A stretch of 10,428 bases of DNA from Bacteroidales bacterium UBA4231 (GTDB lineage Bacteria > Bacteroidota > Bacteroidia > Bacteroidales > UBA932), in the NCBI GenBank assembly GCA_002396335.1, contig DGXN01000024.1, positions 1 through 10,428 on the forward strand, given 5' to 3'. A program made the position numbers and the translations under genes. Shown here piece after piece: positions 7,300 through 10,428 of the stretch (the first letter of the stretch is position 1; each line of letters begins with the position of its first letter). The notes under the pieces were generated by a model. That model worked only from the letters and a program-made list of their open reading frames with translations. It was not told the DNA's origin and did no database searches.

Positions 7300-7992
7300 A
7301 TGGAGAGAAAAAAATATCTGGTGGTTACAGCCGGCGGAACGGGGACCCGGATGGGAGGACCTGTTCCCAAACAGTTCCTGGAACTGGGCGGCAAACCCAT
7401 TCTCCGCATCACCCTCGAAAAATTCCTGGAAGCAATCCCTGATATCCATATTGTTACGGTGCTGCCCGAGGCCCATGTCGCCGCTTGGCGCCAATACTGC
7501 CTGAGGGAAAACTTCACCTGCCCGCAGCGGCTTGTAAAAGGAGGTTTCACCCGTTTCCATTCTGTCAAAAACGCCCTTCCGTACGTCCCTGACGGTGCCA
7601 TTGTCGCCATCCATGACGGCGTGCGTCCGCTCATCGGTACGGAAAAAATCAGGGAACTGTTCGCGCAGGCGGAAAAGGTGCCCGCCCTCATCCCTGTCCT
7701 CCCTGTCACCGACACGCTGAAGGTGCTTGTCAAAGGAAGTGACGGAACGCTGTCGGCCACTTCCGAACTGGTGGACCGCAGCCGCCTGTACGGAGCGCAG
7801 ACCCCGCAGCTGTTCCACAGTGAAAAACTGAAAGCCGCCTATACGCAGGGGTACAATACCCTTTTCACGGACGACGCTTCCGTAGCCCAGCAGTACGGAA
7901 TACCGCTCACCTTCACCGAAGGCGAGCGGTACAACCTGAAAATCACCACTCCGGAGGACCTGGTGCTGGCGAAAGCCGTGATGCAGCTTTAG
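7300..7992 (+). CDS. ispD: 2-C-methyl-D-erythritol 4-phosphate cytidylyltransferase
   Basis: IspD transfers CMP from CTP to 2-C-methyl-D-erythritol 4-phosphate, the third step of the MEP isoprenoid pathway in the cytoplasm. That pathway supplies undecaprenyl phosphate and quinone side chains. The 230-aa protein is the usual length and not fused to IspF. The nucleotide-binding signature is at 11-26 (AGGTGTRM then PKQF, with Arg17 and Lys24). Other family motifs are GGFTRFHSV (81-89), AIHDGVRP (103-110, Asp106 and Arg109), PVTDTLK (135-141), QTPQLF (167-172), TDDAS (190-194) and NLKITTPEDL (212-221, Lys214). The second motif residue is Gly12 in AGG rather than the commoner AAG, a mild variant. 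It is transcribed away from mreB, and its stop overlaps that of the regulator gene by three bases. The start at 7300 has no Shine-Dalgarno sequence but gives a standard N-terminus. Confidence 0.96.
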   Translation: MERKKYLVVTAGGTGTRMGGPVPKQFLELGGKPILRITLEKFLEAIPDIHIVTVLPEAHVAAWRQYCLRENFTCPQRLVKGGFTRFHSVKNALPYVPDGAIVAIHDGVRPLIGTEKIRELFAQAEKVPALIPVLPVTDTLKVLVKGSDGTLSATSELVDRSRLYGAQTPQLFHSEKLKAAYTQGYNTLFTDDASVAQQYGIPLTFTEGERYNLKITTPEDLVLAKAVMQL

Positions 7993-8483
7993 TCCCTTCC
8001 CGTATAAGTGGTTGATTTGAAATCCTTTACCCAAACCTGGCGTTCGATGGGCTCGTCCAGGGAAATCATGGTGTCGGTGGACTGGATGTAAGGAATCTTC
8101 TGAATGGTGTTCAGAAGTACCTCCATCAGGTGGTCGTTGTCCAGGCAATAGAGTTTGGCGAGGATGGCGAACCGTCCGGTAACGAAATGACACTCCACGA
8201 TTTCGGGAATTTTCTTGAGGTTGGCAATCACTTCCGGATACTTGGTGGATTCCGAAAGGGAAATGCTGACGAAGGCGCAGACGTTCAGGCCCAGGGCCTG
8301 CGGTTTCACCTGCAGACGGGAGCCGGTAATGACGCCGTTGGCCTCCAGTCTCTTGTACCTCTGGTGGATGGCCGCGCCGGAAACCCCGCATTCACGGGCG
8401 ATTTCCAAAAACGGCATGCGGGCATTCTTTACCAGGAAAGAGAGGATTTTCTGATCAATCTGATCAATGTGATAACTGGCCAT
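7989..8483 (-). CDS. Lrp/AsnC family transcriptional regulator
   Basis: This is a 164-aa feast/famine-type regulator. The N-terminal winged helix-turn-helix begins with the family pattern IDQIDQKIL (6-14), and the recognition region is about 25-50 (LEIARECGVSGAAIHQRYKRLEANG). A linker at 51-64 leads to the C-terminal RAM ligand-binding and oligomerisation domain (about 65-148, with VECHFVTG at 97-103). Lrp proteins form octamers or other even oligomers and sense amino acids. Here the loop usually written GDYD reads GRFA (103-106), so the effector may differ or be absent. The target genes cannot be told from sequence; autoregulation is common in the family. The gene has its own -7 box in the 46-nt gap after topA, and its TAA stop overlaps the ispD TAG on the opposite strand. 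Confidence 0.94.
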   Translation of the reverse strand: MASYHIDQIDQKILSFLVKNARMPFLEIARECGVSGAAIHQRYKRLEANGVITGSRLQVKPQALGLNVCAFVSISLSESTKYPEVIANLKKIPEIVECHFVTGRFAILAKLYCLDNDHLMEVLLNTIQKIPYIQSTDTMISLDEPIERQVWVKDFKSTTYTGRD

Positions 8484-8511
8484 AGGGCTTACATTTTTAA
8501 ACTAACCGCTA

Positions 8512-8519
8512 CAAATTTA
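8512..8519 (-). promoter_or_regulatory. Candidate promoter -7 box for the Lrp-type regulator
   Basis: On the minus strand this reads TAAATTTG, a perfect TAnnTTTG match, 28 nt before the regulator's ATG and 10 nt after the topA stop. No TTTG is visible about 19 nt upstream, where the sequence is an A/T-rich run at the topA end. The spacing to the start is almost the same as for the mreB box, which supports both. Confidence 0.5.
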
Positions 8520-8529
8520 CAAAAAATAT

Positions 8530-10428
8530 TTATTTTTTACGCCTTGCGGTAAATTTTTTTGTGGGCCCGGAGGCGGCGATAATCGCCTGACAGTCAGCTT
8601 CGGTCAGTGAAGCGGCATCCTGTCCTTTGGGAATTTTGAAATTCTCCGTACCTCTCTTGATATATGGTCCGAACTTACCATTTATAACTTTGATGTCGCC
8701 GAACTCGGCGATGCAGGCGGGGGCGGCGGACGTCTCCTTGCCGGCTTCCTGCACCAGGGCGATGCAGTTTTCCAGCGAGACGGTGAGCGGGTCGGCGCCT
8801 CTGGGCAGTTTGATGTTCTTGTCGCCGTACTTCAGATAGGGACCGTATTTCCCCCGGGTGGCTACGATGTCCACGCCGTCCAGCTGACCCACGGTACGGG
8901 GCAGCTGCAGGAGCTTGAGGGCGTCTTCCAGAGTGAGGGTCTCAATGAGCTGGCCCTTCCCGAGAGACGCGCTCTGGCGTTTTTCACCCTCTCCCTTCTG
9001 CACATACGGGCCGAATTTCCCGAATGCGGCAATCACTTTCTCGCCGTCCGGCGCCGTGCCCAGTTCGCGGCTTACCTTGCTGTAGGTGCGGTCGTGCAGC
9101 ACCTGGTCCACATGCGCGTGGAAAGGCTGGTAAAAGGACCGGATGGTGTCGCTCCAGGCTTTGCGCCCTTCGGCCACCTGGTCGAAGTCGGCCTCGACGT
9201 TGGCGGTGAAGTCGTAGTCCAGGATGTCGGTGAAGTTGGATACCAGGTAATCGGTGACAATGAGGCCGATCTCCTGGGGCAGGAGCTTGCCTTTTTCGGC
9301 CCCGACGGTCTCGTTCTTCTGGGAGGTCTTGATGGTGGATCCCTTGAGGCTGAGATTGGTGACTTTGAAGGTGGTGCCTTCCTTGTCGCCTTTGACGGCG
9401 TAGCCGCGTCCGCGGGTCAGGGTATCCACGGTGGTGGCATAGGTGGAAGGCCGGCCGATTCCCAGTTCCTCCAGCTTCTTCACGAGCGTGGCCTCCGAAT
9501 AGCGCAGGGGCGGGGCCGTGAACTTGCAAAGGGCCGATATGCCGTTTTCGATCATCCGGTCGCCTTCCTTGAGCTCCGGCAGCAGCACTTCTTCGGTGGC
9601 GGAAGTGTCTTCGTCGTCCTTCCCTTCCAGATACACTTTCATAAAGCCGTCGAACAGCAGTTGGACGGACTGGATGCCGTACTGCTCGGGCCGTTTGTCG
9701 GAGGAGACTTTGAGCGCGGTGTTCAGGACCCGGCTTTCGGCCATCTGGGAGGCTACGGTGCGCTTCCAGATGAGCTCGTAGAGCTTTTTCTCCTGCGCCG
9801 TTCCGTCGATGGAGAGGTTGGCGATATAGGTGGGCCGGATGGCTTCGTGGGCTTCCTGGGCGCCTTTGGACTTGGTATGGTACTGGCGGGTGTGGAGGTA
9901 TTCGGCGCCGTAGTTGTCCAGGATGAACTGTTTGGCGGTGCCGATGGCCAGGGACGACAGGTTGGTGGAGTCGGTTCGCATGTAGGTGATCAGACCTCTT
10001 TCATAGAGGGTCTGCGCCACCCGCATGGTGGTGGAGACGGGGAAGTGGAGTTTGCGGGCCGCTTCCTGCTGCAGGGTGGACGTGGTGAACGGCGGGGCGG
10101 GAACCCTTACGCCGTCCTTCTTTTCAATGGAAACGATGCGGTAGGTGGCGCCGATGCTGTCTTCCAGGAATTTCCGGGCGTCTTCCTCCGTGGGGAAGCG
10201 GGTGTCCAGCAGGGCTTTCACGGGCGTGGAGACCCCCTCCGGCGAGAAGGTGGCTTCTACCCGGTAAAAAGGTTCCGGCGTAAAGGCCATGATTTCTTTC
10301 TCCCGGTCCACGATCAGGCGCAGGGCCACGCTCTGCACGCGGCCGGCGCTGAGTTTGGGCTGGATTTTCCTCCACAGGATGGGGGAGAGTTCAAAGCCGA
10401 CCAAGCGGTCCAGCACGCGGCGGGCCTG
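8530..10428 (-). CDS. topA: DNA topoisomerase I, type IA (5' end beyond the window)
   Basis: TopA relaxes negative supercoils by cutting and rejoining one DNA strand. The frame is open to the right edge, where the in-frame codons before 10416 read QARR, continuing into VLDRLVGFELSPILW, a typical type IA sequence, so the GTG at 10416 is not the start. About 632 residues are visible. The Toprim domain and the true start, probably about 150 residues, lie outside. Numbering from 10416, motifs are SAGRVQSVALRLIVDRE (23-39), GLITYMRTDST (141-151) with catalytic Tyr145, QEAHEAIRPT (187-196) and LGIGRPSTYA (318-327). The C-terminus has three TopA C-terminal repeats with GKFGPY or GKYGPY cores (466-471, 522-527, 580-585) and a basic tail (KKFTARRKK), with no CxxC zinc ribbons. 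The stop is TAA at 8530-8532. Confidence 0.97.
   Translation of the reverse strand, partial: QARRVLDRLVGFELSPILWRKIQPKLSAGRVQSVALRLIVDREKEIMAFTPEPFYRVEATFSPEGVSTPVKALLDTRFPTEEDARKFLEDSIGATYRIVSIEKKDGVRVPAPPFTTSTLQQEAARKLHFPVSTTMRVAQTLYERGLITYMRTDSTNLSSLAIGTAKQFILDNYGAEYLHTRQYHTKSKGAQEAHEAIRPTYIANLSIDGTAQEKKLYELIWKRTVASQMAESRVLNTALKVSSDKRPEQYGIQSVQLLFDGFMKVYLEGKDDEDTSATEEVLLPELKEGDRMIENGISALCKFTAPPLRYSEATLVKKLEELGIGRPSTYATTVDTLTRGRGYAVKGDKEGTTFKVTNLSLKGSTIKTSQKNETVGAEKGKLLPQEIGLIVTDYLVSNFTDILDYDFTANVEADFDQVAEGRKAWSDTIRSFYQPFHAHVDQVLHDRTYSKVSRELGTAPDGEKVIAAFGKFGPYVQKGEGEKRQSASLGKGQLIETLTLEDALKLLQLPRTVGQLDGVDIVATRGKYGPYLKYGDKNIKLPRGADPLTVSLENCIALVQEAGKETSAAPACIAEFGDIKVINGKFGPYIKRGTENFKIPKGQDAASLTEADCQAIIAASGPTKKFTARRKK

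Noticed and set aside
5428..7442. Long plus-strand open frames opposite mreC (5428-6222) and mreB (6288-7442)
   Set aside because: Both are codon-aligned shadows of conserved genes. The second also runs across the divergent promoter region and into ispD, which no real gene here would do.
7234..8391. A 385-codon minus-strand open frame opposite ispD and overlapping the regulator gene
   Set aside because: It is codon-aligned with ispD and out of frame with the regulator. It crosses two well-supported genes and has no recognisable domain.

Overview
The window is a chromosomal housekeeping segment from a member of the Bacteroidota, most likely Bacteroidales. Three things support this: G+C-rich coding sequence (judged by eye, not computed), starts without Shine-Dalgarno sequences, and two perfect matches to the Bacteroidota -7 promoter box TAnnTTTG in the two 5' intergenic gaps. 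A tandem set of mreB, mreC, mreD, PBP2 and a long (~500 aa) RodA followed by a lipoprotein S41 protease also fits. A G+C-rich lineage such as Rikenellaceae or an uncultured gut group is possible, but the genus cannot be read from this sequence.

Layout, left to right. Positions 1-87 carry no supportable gene but hold a strong imperfect hairpin (14-bp stem, one mismatch). Positions 88-7223 form one minus-strand operon, transcribed right to left: mreB, mreC, mreD, mrdA (PBP2), rodA, then an S41-family lipoprotein protease. Neighbouring genes are 1-4 nt apart or overlap as ATGA, so one translationally coupled transcript is likely. Positions 7224-7299 are a 76-bp divergent promoter region. The plus-strand gene ispD (7300-7992) meets an Lrp/AsnC-type regulator (7989-8483, minus) tail to tail with overlapping stop codons. 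Positions 8484-8529 hold the regulator's promoter. The window ends inside topA (8530-10428, minus), whose N-terminal Toprim region lies beyond the right edge.

How the genes work together. MreB filaments at the inner membrane, with MreC and MreD, organise the RodA glycosyltransferase and PBP2 transpeptidase that build lateral-wall peptidoglycan. IspD, in the divergent transcript, makes an intermediate of the MEP isoprenoid pathway, which also feeds undecaprenyl phosphate, the lipid carrier for RodA's lipid II substrate. The trailing S41 lipoprotein is a candidate periplasmic or outer-membrane protease tied to wall growth, which is inference from position. The Lrp-type regulator and topoisomerase I appear functionally separate.

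I found no mobile element, CRISPR array, RNA gene or obviously new multi-gene system. The more interesting points are the hairpin at the left edge, the protease appended to the rod operon, a Cys/His cluster in PBP2, an extra membrane segment in RodA, and the shared mreB/ispD promoter region.
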